Shown here in pieces: positions 8,665 to 17,443 of a stretch of DNA of 64,000 nucleotides (the first letter of the stretch is position 1; each line of letters starts with the position of its first letter). The DNA is from Aureliella sp046290675 (GTDB taxonomy: Bacteria > Planctomycetota > Planctomycetia > Pirellulales > Pirellulaceae), in the NCBI GenBank assembly GCA_046290675.1, contig JBKAHA010000006.1, positions 62,001 through 126,000 of the forward strand. The letters are read 5' to 3'. The translations under genes were made by a program, and so were the position numbers. The notes under the pieces were generated by a model that saw only the letters and a program-made list of their open reading frames with translations, was not told the DNA's origin and ran no database searches.

Positions 8665-9972
8665 TTACCGGTTTTCGATGCGTTCGATTCGGTACAGGCT
8701 GCTTGTGGTGCGAACAATCAGACTGTCACCGACAATTGCTGGCGACGCATTGCACCCGTCGGGCAATTCGTTCGTAGCGATCAACTCAGGGCTCTCTGTT
8801 GCCGTGAAGACATATCCTTTTCCGTCGTGGTCAAACGCGTAAACATGGTGTTGGGTAGCGACAAGGGATGCACTGAACTTTCCACCAAGACGCTTTTGCT
8901 CAACGATTTCCCCCGATTCTGCATCGATACGTTCGAACACCCCGGAGTCGGTGACATCGAACAGCAGGTTGTTGACAAGGACCGGACTTGGTTTCGAGCC
9001 AATACTTCTCTTCTGCACCCATTTAACGTGTGTGTCCGTGACGTCACCTTTTCCGTCGACGGCGACACACATCATCTTCGCTTTGCCAAATCCGGTGCTC
9101 AGAAAGATTGACTCGCCATCGAACAGTGGACGAACGGTCGTTGAGTGTTCGTCGTACCGAACACGCCATAATTCATCGCCCGTTAGTGGATCCAGCGCGA
9201 GGCATGTTTTGCTGGCCGGGCTGATGAGTTGATCTTTTCCGTCCACATTGATGACGATTGGCGTTGAGTAAGCCTTATAGAAGTCTCCGTTGTCGGTCCC
9301 GTAGTCGATCTCACGCTGTTTGCGCCAAACCGTCTTGCCATCAGTCTTGTTGAGTGCAACCGCGTATTGGTGATCAAATCCATCCATATGAAAGATGAGT
9401 AAGTCGTCGTGAAGAATCGGTGAGCTGCCAGCGCCACGATAATGATTGCATGGTAGATCTCGACGCTGCCAAACGATGTCGGCGTTGTCCCGTCTGATGC
9501 AAGCAGTGCCATAGGATCCAAAATGCGCGTATACGAATTCGTCGTCGATGATCGGAGTTGGCGAGGCGTAGGAATTGGTGACGTGGTAATCCTCCTGAAC
9601 GGACTCGTTTGTGAAGATGACTTTATCGTGTTGAGTCGCTCCACTCTTTAGGTCGATGCAGATAATCGACATCTGGGCCCCGTCTTCCGTCGCGGTGGTC
9701 AGCCAAATTTCGTCATCGCTGACGACTGGTGACGACCAACCTCGGCCGTGTATTTCTACCTTCCAGGCGATGTTCTCGTCTTCTGACCAGGTGGTTGGGA
9801 GATTGGCATGGAGTGAGATACCATCGGCGTTGTCACCACGGAACTCTCGCCACTGAGCGTTCGTGTGGCTCACGGCAAATGTCGCCAACTGCGCCACGAG
9901 GCAGGCAAAAGCAAATTTGCGAATATAGAAGTCGACAAGGACCAGAGGTGAGAAACGGAACTTAGGCATCAT
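8665..9972 (-). CDS. PQQ-like beta-propeller (BamB-type) secreted protein
   Basis: A 435-residue WD/PQQ-type propeller. Repeated blades show the pattern D-x-x-T/S-G-x-x-x-W-x-x (for example DKTDGKTVWRKQR, DPLTGDELWRVRY and DAESGEIVEQKRL), with WREFRGDNADGIS at the N-terminus, the typical opening of the planctomycete version. The frame is open back to 10170, but that would overlap the reductase gene; the paired ATG at 9972 starts a signal sequence (FAFACLVAQLATFAVSHTNA), so I start there. The role in this group is unknown; no PQQ-dehydrogenase residues are recognised. Confidence 0.9.
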   Translation of the reverse strand: MMPKFRFSPLVLVDFYIRKFAFACLVAQLATFAVSHTNAQWREFRGDNADGISLHANLPTTWSEDENIAWKVEIHGRGWSSPVVSDDEIWLTTATEDGAQMSIICIDLKSGATQHDKVIFTNESVQEDYHVTNSYASPTPIIDDEFVYAHFGSYGTACIRRDNADIVWQRRDLPCNHYRGAGSSPILHDDLLIFHMDGFDHQYAVALNKTDGKTVWRKQREIDYGTDNGDFYKAYSTPIVINVDGKDQLISPASKTCLALDPLTGDELWRVRYDEHSTTVRPLFDGESIFLSTGFGKAKMMCVAVDGKGDVTDTHVKWVQKRSIGSKPSPVLVNNLLFDVTDSGVFERIDAESGEIVEQKRLGGKFSASLVATQHHVYAFDHDGKGYVFTATESPELIATNELPDGCNASPAIVGDSLIVRTTSSLYRIERIENR

Positions 9973-10099
9973 CGATTGACTCAACTTCGGCGGGATGGAA
10001 GGGGGGCTTTTCAGGGCCAAGCGACTTTGATTTTCTTGGCTCGTTGGCGACTCACGCGGCAGCAGGGTGAACGGCGCGGAGTGCGAAATCCAGTCTAGT

Positions 10100-10837
10100 C
10101 TACCAATATCGCTCCACCACGATCTGCCCTGGCTCTTTCTTTTTGTGTTTGCGCATTCCGCGTTCACCAAGTTGGTTCTCGACTTCGTTGAGCATGTCAG
10201 GATTGCCGCACATCATGACACAACTATCTGTCGAAAATGGAATCCCTGCTTTTTCCTCGAGCGAGCCATTTCCAATGCAGGTTGTGATTCGCCCCCTTAG
10301 TGAACCAGGCACATCTTCCCGGGAGACAACGGGCATATATTGAAACCGATCGCCGTAGGTTGACTTGTGTTGTGCGAGTTCGGGTTGGTATGCCAGGTCC
10401 GCAGCGAACCGGACGCCGTGGACGACGCAGATCTTCTCATAACGAGTCCAAGCCTCGTCACGGCGTAACATCGCGATGTACGGAGCGAGTCCTGTTCCGG
10501 TAGCAATCAACCAGAGGGTGCTTGCGTCAGGACAATGCTTCAGTGTGAAGCTACCTGCGGCTCGAGTGCTGACGTCGATCTTCGAGCCGACATCCATCTT
10601 CCAAAGATGTGGAGTCAGCCGTCCGTCTTCGACAAGCACGATGAAGAAATCCAAGATAGGTTCGTGCGGTGAGGCGACGCTGTAAGGACGGTGTAAGTGG
10701 CCCTCGTCTTGGTCGATTCCGAGTTGTAGGAATTGACCAGGTTCAAACTCCGCGACTTCAGGAGCTTCGATTTCCAAAGTGAAGAGGCCTTCGGTCCATA
10801 CGGTTTTCTTGCGGACGATCCCTTGAGTCCATTTCAT
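10100..10837 (-). CDS. fpr: Ferredoxin--NADP(+) reductase
   Basis: A 245-residue flavoprotein that transfers electrons between NADP(H) and ferredoxin or flavodoxin in the cytoplasm. FAD-binding RPYSVASP lies near residue 50, the NADP-binding loop ATGTGLAPYIAM near 113, the VHGVRFAADLAY strand follows, then MCGNPDM, and the C-terminus is VVERYW, the aromatic terminal residue of the bacterial FprA-type enzymes. Length matches the bacterial FNR class (about 250-260). It ends 127 bases upstream of the PQQ propeller gene on the same strand. Confidence 0.93.
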   Translation of the reverse strand: MKWTQGIVRKKTVWTEGLFTLEIEAPEVAEFEPGQFLQLGIDQDEGHLHRPYSVASPHEPILDFFIVLVEDGRLTPHLWKMDVGSKIDVSTRAAGSFTLKHCPDASTLWLIATGTGLAPYIAMLRRDEAWTRYEKICVVHGVRFAADLAYQPELAQHKSTYGDRFQYMPVVSREDVPGSLRGRITTCIGNGSLEEKAGIPFSTDSCVMMCGNPDMLNEVENQLGERGMRKHKKKEPGQIVVERYW

Positions 10838-11069
10838 GGAGATATTCCCGGCTCATGATCCCGATGCGGCAATGCGAAGCCAAGTTGCGGATCGGGTCAC
10901 TACTCGAATTTAGATGAGTCCCTGAGATTGTTCGGCGTAGCCTAACATATTGCGCACTCGCGCGTGGCACGCCGCCCTTAGGTTGCGCTGCTATTAGGTC
11001 GCGCTGCACTAGGGACTCATGCGTTTTCGTAGGAATCCATGATCAGCGGGCTTTGAGGGCGGTGGAAAG

Positions 11070-12482
11070 CTAGAGCGAGATCCCAAGTCGGTCTGTGATC
11101 TCATTCAGCAGTTGTTGGCCGGCTTTGCTGTCGAGTTCGTTCCATACGAGATGATGCATTGCAAAGGTTTCAAAGTCTTCGACTCCGTCGAGTCTTGCGG
11201 ACTGCAGGGAAACGACGCCATCTCCTTTGCCTTTTTGCAGCTCACTGCAACGCAGAATGTCGGTAACGCGACGGTTCACCTCGGCTGGTTCGTCGATCGA
11301 CTGCGCCACACTGGCCCAGATGTTGCCAACCAGGTTCATCAGCGGAGCCCGCAATGGACCATCATTTCCAGCCAGGATCGTGTAGCGAACGTTCGGGTTG
11401 CGTGCAGACTGGTTCAGTTCGCTTAGCAGTTTGGAGTCTGGTTGAAGGTCACGCGAAGCTTCATTGAAACCATCGACGATAGCTTGGAATAAAATCCGCT
11501 CGCTCTTGCCGGACCGACGACCGACCAGACGATAAGCTTGCTCGGCGCCCTCGAGCAGCGGGCCGTATTCAGCTAAGGCCGAGCCGTGGTTGGGCGGGCA
11601 GATCTGAATCAGCTGATCAACGCCGGTGCGTGTGGTCACATCCGATCTCGAGTTGGTGTTGCCGAGAGGAAGCTCTAATGCCGCGCGCGAAACAAGTCCT
11701 CCCATGCTATGAGTCAGCAGAGTGATAGGGCTCGAAGGATATTCGCGTCGAAGTACGGCTAATTTTTCATTCAGCAGTGCAGCGGATTCGAGGACGGGAC
11801 CGTCATTTGGGTACGCGAACACACACATGGGAAGATTGGTGCGATCGTGGAGCGCTTCTGCAACGTCTGTCGCGGTCGAGTCGACACCGTGCAGACCTGC
11901 CATGACGACGACGATTCTGCGTGGAGTCGCCTGTGCCTCGTTCCAAGTCGCGCCCACTTTGGTGAGCGTCGCAAGCTGTTTGCCCTGCGCGCCGGCCAAA
12001 AAGGATCGCAAGCGACTCTTCCGATTCGCCAGCTGCCGCGAAAGTGATTCGTTGTCGACCAACAAAGCCGTAGCCTCGCCGGACTCGTCGACTTCCAATT
12101 GAAACGCGTCCGGAAATCGACTTGCGAGTTGTTGGAGTGTTTCAAGCGAAATACGCGGTTCAACACGGATCCCAGTCACATCCTCCACGAGCGTGCCAGT
12201 CGACGGTTGGGACGGGGTGAAAGCACGTGAAAATGCGGTGATGCTGCCAGCGACCCAGTGCAAGTCTTGTGAGACACCGTGAAACAATTCGCTCGATTTG
12301 ACACCGCCACTGGTGATTGGAATACGCAGAGCTTTGGAAGCCGTTGTAGATCCTTCTGAATTCGATGGTTCAGATTGCGCCCACCCAATCGTGGCTGGAA
12401 GGACCAAGCTTGCCATCAACACAACAGCGAATCGTCGTGGCGTCATCCGAAAACCCATTTGCATTCGAGAAAATATCACCAT
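11070..12482 (-). CDS. Secreted alpha/beta hydrolase, lipase-like
   Basis: A 470-residue exported hydrolase. A signal peptide (FAVVLMASLVLPATIGWA) precedes a low-similarity N-terminal part. The hydrolase core follows: RRIVVVMAGLHGVDS (the oxyanion strand), VFAYPNDGPV, the nucleophile elbow THSMGGLVSRAAL (T-H-S-M-G-G in place of G-x-S-x-G), and a late His in MHHLVWNELD. This is the PGAP1/lipase-class arrangement. The substrate is unknown. Starts at 12482, 12464, 12458 and 12446 are all possible. The upstream side carries a family-1 mobile-like element from 12566. Confidence 0.8.
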   Translation of the reverse strand: MVIFSRMQMGFRMTPRRFAVVLMASLVLPATIGWAQSEPSNSEGSTTASKALRIPITSGGVKSSELFHGVSQDLHWVAGSITAFSRAFTPSQPSTGTLVEDVTGIRVEPRISLETLQQLASRFPDAFQLEVDESGEATALLVDNESLSRQLANRKSRLRSFLAGAQGKQLATLTKVGATWNEAQATPRRIVVVMAGLHGVDSTATDVAEALHDRTNLPMCVFAYPNDGPVLESAALLNEKLAVLRREYPSSPITLLTHSMGGLVSRAALELPLGNTNSRSDVTTRTGVDQLIQICPPNHGSALAEYGPLLEGAEQAYRLVGRRSGKSERILFQAIVDGFNEASRDLQPDSKLLSELNQSARNPNVRYTILAGNDGPLRAPLMNLVGNIWASVAQSIDEPAEVNRRVTDILRCSELQKGKGDGVVSLQSARLDGVEDFETFAMHHLVWNELDSKAGQQLLNEITDRLGISL

Positions 12483-12565
12483 TTACCGGCTGGAAGAATC
12501 ACCGGATAAGGAAATGGCATTGTCCGTCATTCACTAGATGCTGGCGAGAGCGTTTTATTGCGCTT

Positions 12566-12710
12566 CAGGGGCAATCAAAGTTTGAACTTGGGTTGAGTAG
12601 CAATTCAATACCTAACCCTCTGTTTCCGAGTTTCGCGAGGAATTTGCGGAGGGTCGGAGCCTGAGCGACGGGGAGGAATTCTTCCCAACTTTAAACTTTG
12701 ATTGGCCCTG
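12566..12710 (+). repeat. MITE-like element family 1, copy 2
   Basis: A 145-base element with terminal inverted repeats beginning CAGGGGCAATCAAAGTTT and ending with the complementary TTTAAACTTTGATTGGCCCTG-type end. It is flanked by a perfect 10-base direct repeat, tattgcgctt, at 12556-12565 and 12711-12720. It differs from copy 4 by one base. Confidence 0.92.
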
Positions 12711-12877
12711 TATTGCGCTTCAATCGCGTTTCAAATCGCTAAAACTTCGGTCGCCGAACGCAATGCTGCTATTTGCCGGTGTATTTCGCCAGGGTTAGAT
12801 TGCCATGAGAAGACCATTGCGGCCATTGAGTCGGCAGGTCCATCTTCTGTAACTCGGCCACCCCTAGCCGTATGTTC

Positions 12878-14230
12878 TCATGACTTCTTGATTTCACTGG
12901 CTATGGAAAAGGCGATCTCCATGGCTTGTTCGTAATTCAAACGAGGGTCGCAGGTCGTGTTGTAAGCCGTATGCAAGTCATCTTCTGTCAGCCCACGTGA
13001 ACCGCCGATGCACTCAGTGACATTCTCGCCCGTGAGTTCCAAGTGGACGCCGCCAAGCTGCGAGCCACATTCTCGGTGGACCGCAAAGGCTGTCTGTAAT
13101 TCGCCAAGAACATCGTCGAATCGTCGGGTCTTCTTTCCCGAACCAGCAGAGATCGTATTGCCGTGCATTGGGTCGCAAACCCAGAGCACGCGGAGTGACT
13201 CGCGTTTGAAAGCCTCGACAATCATTGGCAAACGCTCCTGGACGGTTTCCTTGCCCAGACGATGAATCAGAGTCACCCTACCGGGCTCATTCTCTGGATT
13301 CAACAGCCGCGTTAGTTCAAGGACTTGTTCGGGCTCCGCCGTAGGGCCAATTTTGACGCCAATGGGATTATTGATTCCCTGGAGCAAGCGAACGTGTGCA
13401 CCGTCTAAGTCCCGTGTGCGTTCACCAATCCAGGGCAAATGGGTTCCAAGATTGTAATACCCGTTGCCTCGAACGCTTTCGCGCGTGAGGGCACTTTCGT
13501 AGGGCAAGTGCAACGCTTCGTGAGACGTAAAGAAATCGACTCGTCCCATTTCTGGCATGGGCGTATCGGAAATCGCGTCGATGAATCTCAAGGCATCGCT
13601 CAGAGAATGAACGAGCTTTTGATACGATTCGTTGCGGTGGCCTTCGGCAACGAAGTCCAGATTCCAATTCTCTGGGTGGTGCAAATCCGCAAAACCGCCT
13701 TCGCTCAGAGCTCGAATGAAGTTCAGCGTCAATGCCGAGCGTTCGTACCCTCGGAGTAGTAGATGTGGGTTATTGCGTCGCTGTTCGGGCGAAAATCCTG
13801 GCTCATTGATCAAGTCGCCGCGATAGGACGGCAAGGTGACTCCGTTTTGAGTCTCCGTGTTGCTACTGCGTGGTTTTGCATATTGCCCTGCGATCCGGCC
13901 AAGCCGAATGATCTTTCTGCCAGAGCCGAAAATCAGGACCAAGCTCATCTGCAGCAAAACTTTCAGTTTGCTGGCGATGCTCTCCGCGTGACAATCGGCG
14001 AATGACTCTGCACAGTCGCCGCCCTGTAAGAGCCATGCTTGACCATCTTGTGCTTCGGCGATCTGCGCCTTGAGGCGATCTACTTCCCAGCTTGTCACAA
14101 GCGGAGGTAGCGAGCCGAGCTGCTGGACGATTCGATCTAATTCCGCGGGGTCATCATATTGCGGTTGTTGCTTGGCCGGACGTGATTTCCAATCCTCAAC
14201 ATTCCACAATTCTTCGGATGTCCCTGACAT
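12878..14230 (-). CDS. Class II 3-deoxy-7-phosphoheptulonate synthase (DAHP synthase)
   Basis: The first step of the shikimate pathway, condensing phosphoenolpyruvate and erythrose-4-phosphate in the cytoplasm. A 450-residue class II (plant-like) enzyme. Recognised blocks: QGGDCAESF with the metal-binding Cys, RLGRIAGQYAKPRSS, YRGDLINEPGF, WIGERTRDLDGAHV, GVKIGPTA, VTLIHRLGK and VCDPMHGNT. All belong to the AroA-II family, the type also used by Mycobacterium (where the gene is aroG). No sign of truncation. It stands alone. The next genes on either side are of other functions. Confidence 0.95.
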   Translation of the reverse strand: MSGTSEELWNVEDWKSRPAKQQPQYDDPAELDRIVQQLGSLPPLVTSWEVDRLKAQIAEAQDGQAWLLQGGDCAESFADCHAESIASKLKVLLQMSLVLIFGSGRKIIRLGRIAGQYAKPRSSNTETQNGVTLPSYRGDLINEPGFSPEQRRNNPHLLLRGYERSALTLNFIRALSEGGFADLHHPENWNLDFVAEGHRNESYQKLVHSLSDALRFIDAISDTPMPEMGRVDFFTSHEALHLPYESALTRESVRGNGYYNLGTHLPWIGERTRDLDGAHVRLLQGINNPIGVKIGPTAEPEQVLELTRLLNPENEPGRVTLIHRLGKETVQERLPMIVEAFKRESLRVLWVCDPMHGNTISAGSGKKTRRFDDVLGELQTAFAVHRECGSQLGGVHLELTGENVTECIGGSRGLTEDDLHTAYNTTCDPRLNYEQAMEIAFSIASEIKKS

Positions 14231-14761
14231 GATGGTACTTCTGTGAAATTCGCTGGGCTGGTGTGAAATGGGAGCGGTTTTGGGTTTGCAGGGTCTTCCG
14301 TCGGAGACCGCGGTTTGTGATCAGGAGTTCGCATTTTCGCCAAGCTCCGTTTCGACGGAAGTAGGCGATCGGGAGGCCACATTTTCCGATGTCACCCCTG
14401 GAACTGTCCTCGTTGCAAACGCTCCGCTGGATGAGCGTAATCCGGTCAGCACAAATTGAAAACGCAGGATTGCGAACATGCTCCGATTTGTTGATTTGTT
14501 CATCACTGTAAGTGTGTTGATACAGGCTGTCTTACTCGTCCAACGCTGAAAGAGAAAATATGGCCATGGATTCCTGGTCAGTTTGGCTCCGGTCCTCGGC
14601 CGAAGAGCGGCCACCGACTATCCTAGTGAGGACCTTTCTGCGCGGTGGGGCCCGGCCGGGGTTAGAGCAAAGCAGACTTGGACGTGGTAGTGCCCTGAGG
14701 CAGAGAGGTCGAACCAAATGAAAAGGCCTGCCAGGGCAAGAGGGACAGGAGTTGCGACGCG
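14231..14761. other. Gene-free divergent spacer
   Basis: About 530 bases between the DAHP synthase and the DUF218 gene. It presumably holds both promoters. Short open frames of 61-97 residues exist but read as random sequence. I see no repeat or clear hairpin. Confidence 0.5.
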
Positions 14762-15673
14762 ATGAGCGATGATTCTATTCGAGGAGAGCGTGCTGCCTTA
14801 GGCGATTCAGGTGCATCACCGAATGAGACCAACGCGAGTCGGCACACGATGATTCGAACTCTTTTTTGTGCTGCCGTTGTGGCTGCGCTATTGATTGCGA
14901 CGGCGACTTTTCTTCACGGCAAGATTGGTTTTGAAAAGACTTTGACTTATTGCGTGAAACCGTTCGGAGCTTGTTGGATTCTGTTTACGGGGTTCGTCTT
15001 TAGCTCTCTCCGCCCATTCCGATTTGCCCAGCTCACTTTGGTTGTAGGTTGGTTGCTTCTGACACTGGCGGCCTGCGGCCCCCTTTCGTATCAAGTGACG
15101 CGATACTTGGAAGAGAGCGTTGATATTCCCGAGCTGAGTGCGGATGATCCGCTGGATGCGGTTTTGGTATTAGGCGGAGGAACCGCCGATGCGCCGACCC
15201 GTGCCCAGGTGTCCCACGCGGGCGATCGGGTGGTGTATGGCGCGCAGCTCTATCATCGCGGGATTGCGAAGAATTTGATCACCTCCGGGACGGCATTGAA
15301 ATCGATGACCGGAGAGGCTGTTCGTGGGCCAGCGGATCAGACGAAGGAGATTTGGCGGGATCTAGGAATTCCGCAGGAGAATATTATCGTTTTCGAGGGA
15401 CGCAATACGTTTGAGGAAATACGGACATTGAGCGAGGCACTTGAGGGCGACCTGGCTGGAATGAAGATTGGGATTCTGACCAGTGCGATTCACTTGCCAC
15501 GTGCGATGCGTTTGGCTGAGGCACGGGGGCTGAAAGGAATCGTTCCGATTGCCGCCGACTATCGTTACCACGACGGCCCTAAGCCACTTATGTACTATTT
15601 GCCGGGGGCTCAACCGCTATCTCAATTGGCTGCGGCAGAGCATGAGATTATTGCCAAATGGGTTAGCCGCTGA
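14762..15673 (+). CDS. DUF218 (YdcF/SanA/ElyC-like) membrane protein
   Basis: A 303-residue protein with three hydrophobic segments near residues 31-50, 60-80 and 85-105, then a DUF218 domain from about 130: DAVLVLGGGTADAPTR, RVVYGAQLYHRGIAKNLITSG, FEGRNTFEEI, LTSAIHLPRAMRLAEARG. DUF218 proteins such as E. coli SanA, ElyC and YdcF are linked to envelope integrity, without a settled chemical activity. The arrangement suggests a periplasmic catalytic domain. It is followed at 20 bases by an LRR lipoprotein gene on the same strand, so the two are likely co-transcribed. Confidence 0.9.
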   Translation: MSDDSIRGERAALGDSGASPNETNASRHTMIRTLFCAAVVAALLIATATFLHGKIGFEKTLTYCVKPFGACWILFTGFVFSSLRPFRFAQLTLVVGWLLLTLAACGPLSYQVTRYLEESVDIPELSADDPLDAVLVLGGGTADAPTRAQVSHAGDRVVYGAQLYHRGIAKNLITSGTALKSMTGEAVRGPADQTKEIWRDLGIPQENIIVFEGRNTFEEIRTLSEALEGDLAGMKIGILTSAIHLPRAMRLAEARGLKGIVPIAADYRYHDGPKPLMYYLPGAQPLSQLAAAEHEIIAKWVSR

Positions 15674-15692
15674 GCGAGGAGGAGAATCGAGA

Positions 15693-16925
15693 ATGAAGTT
15701 GCAAAACACCAACGCGTCGATGTTGCTGCTGGTTGCCGTTTTTGTTGCTGCCTCTGCAGGCTGCAATGATTCAGCTGTTCCACCGATTGCAAATCGTTCC
15801 GGAGAATCTGCAGACGAAATAGCGGACGATCGTACGGATGGGAAAGAATCAACCGACTTAAGCGTTGAAGAACCATCCGAAGTGCATGAAATGGAGAGTG
15901 CCGTTGCTGTACTCGACGAGCTAGAGCCGAAACCGATGACGCCGTCCGCCGATTTTGAACTATTGCGAGGTTTAGCGGATGCCTCGAAGTCGGATAGTGA
16001 TGGAAACCTGACTGAGTTGCACTTTCGGAGCGAAGCGGTTTCGGATGAAGTTGCAAGTGAGATTGGGAATTGCTCGACGCTTGTGAAACTGACGATCAAT
16101 CATTCGGAAATGAGTTTGGTCGGATGGGAGCAACTTGCAAAGCTAACTGAGCTGCAGCAGTTTGACCTTCGGGGGTGCGAAGTCGACAACGAGCAGCTGG
16201 CAGCGGCTGTACAAGGAATGCCAAAACTGAGAGCTCTGCGATTAAATGGCCAGAGCGGTGATACCACGGTCGATGACCTTGGTATGGAGGTGTTGAAAGG
16301 CTGCAAGTCCTTAAAGGCGCTTGCGTTGGACCATCTTTGGGTTGGTGGTGACGGGTTGAGTGAGTTGGTCGGTTTAAACAGCCTCTCGGAGCTTTATCTG
16401 GCTGGCACGTTGGTCGAAGATGATGCGATGAAGGTGATCGCGCAGTTCCGTGGTTTAAAGAAACTTCGCCTTGCGCAGACTTCGGTCGGCGACGTTGGCA
16501 TGGAAGCCGTGATTGCATTGCCGCTGGAAGATCTGGATTTAAGCGAGTGCAGCCAGATCAACAATCAAGCTCTGGGGCACATCGGTAGCATGAAAAGTCT
16601 CAAAAAGCTGAATCTCTTCAAAACGGTCATCGCGGATGAGGGCATCGCCGACCTTGCCGCGTTGAAGCAACTTGCCTGGCTCAACGTCGATCAGACTCCT
16701 GTCTCGGATCGTGGGATGGAGACGATCGGGAAGTTGGAGAATCTGACTTTCTTGCATCTGGGGTCGACCGCGGTCACGGACAAAGGCATGCCAAATCTGA
16801 GCAGCTTGAAGCAGTTGGAGAAGCTGATCGTGACACGCACCGCAGTCACCCAAGCCGGCGTTGAGCCTCTAAAGCAGCAGAATCCGCAACTCTCTGTCCA
16901 GCTGAAATACGTCGAGGGCAGCTAG
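15693..16925 (+). CDS. Leucine-rich repeat lipoprotein
   Basis: A 410-residue protein. A frame open to 15549 exists, but the ATG at 15693 has a strong ribosome site (gaggaggag) and a signal peptide ending in the lipobox SAGC, so it starts there. After an acidic linker (about 30-90), repeats of 22-25 residues follow, of the form L-x-x-L-x-L-x-x-x-x-V/L-x-D-x-G/A-M/I (for example LKKLRLAQTSVGDVGM and LKKLNLFKTVIADEGI), the ribonuclease-inhibitor/bacterial LRR type. There is no catalytic domain; a protein-binding role at the cell surface or periplasm is inferred. Confidence 0.92.
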   Translation: MKLQNTNASMLLLVAVFVAASAGCNDSAVPPIANRSGESADEIADDRTDGKESTDLSVEEPSEVHEMESAVAVLDELEPKPMTPSADFELLRGLADASKSDSDGNLTELHFRSEAVSDEVASEIGNCSTLVKLTINHSEMSLVGWEQLAKLTELQQFDLRGCEVDNEQLAAAVQGMPKLRALRLNGQSGDTTVDDLGMEVLKGCKSLKALALDHLWVGGDGLSELVGLNSLSELYLAGTLVEDDAMKVIAQFRGLKKLRLAQTSVGDVGMEAVIALPLEDLDLSECSQINNQALGHIGSMKSLKKLNLFKTVIADEGIADLAALKQLAWLNVDQTPVSDRGMETIGKLENLTFLHLGSTAVTDKGMPNLSSLKQLEKLIVTRTAVTQAGVEPLKQQNPQLSVQLKYVEGS

Positions 16926-17443
16926 GCAGCTGGCAGGTATTTGTTGCCTTTTGCGGACCTCAAGTTTCCGCAAGGTGCACCGCAATAATGGATCACTGAA
17001 TGAGCTCCTGCTATCCGAGAATCAGGGATTCTCTACGCTCACACCTTAGTTACCGGTGATTCAATCACAGGAATCAGTCTGATATTGGACCTTGGACGCC
17101 GCGATTCTCGATACCTGAGTGTCTGGTAATCGTTTACGATAAGCGTTCTAGTCGGTTGGATTCGGGCTTCAGCTTGGTGCGTTTCGAGCAATTCCCGGCC
17201 ACGCCAAGGCGATTGTTTGCGGATCCGTTGCGGAATACCAAAAACATAGATAAAAGTCGGGTTGGATGCCGTCAGATGCATATGCGTCTCCTTGGCTAGT
17301 CGGGCCGAAATTGAATGGACGCGGGCCGGCGTTGGTTCGGGCGGCCTGAACTCGTACTGAGCAGAAGGTTGACAGGGCGGCATCGACGAGCTCCTTGTGG
17401 GCGGCAGCTCTGTGGAATGCGATTTTAGGAATGAGTCACTCGC
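16926..17443. other. Gene-free stretch with doubtful small ORF
   Basis: About 518 bases between the LRR gene and the BatA-like gene. A 114-residue frame on the minus strand (17039-17383) has no motif I recognise. The stretch is likely the promoter region of the large membrane protein. Confidence 0.4.

Noticed and set aside
17039..17383. A 114-residue minus-strand frame in front of the BatA-like gene
   Set aside because: No recognisable family, signal or ribosome site. It cannot be excluded but is not supported.
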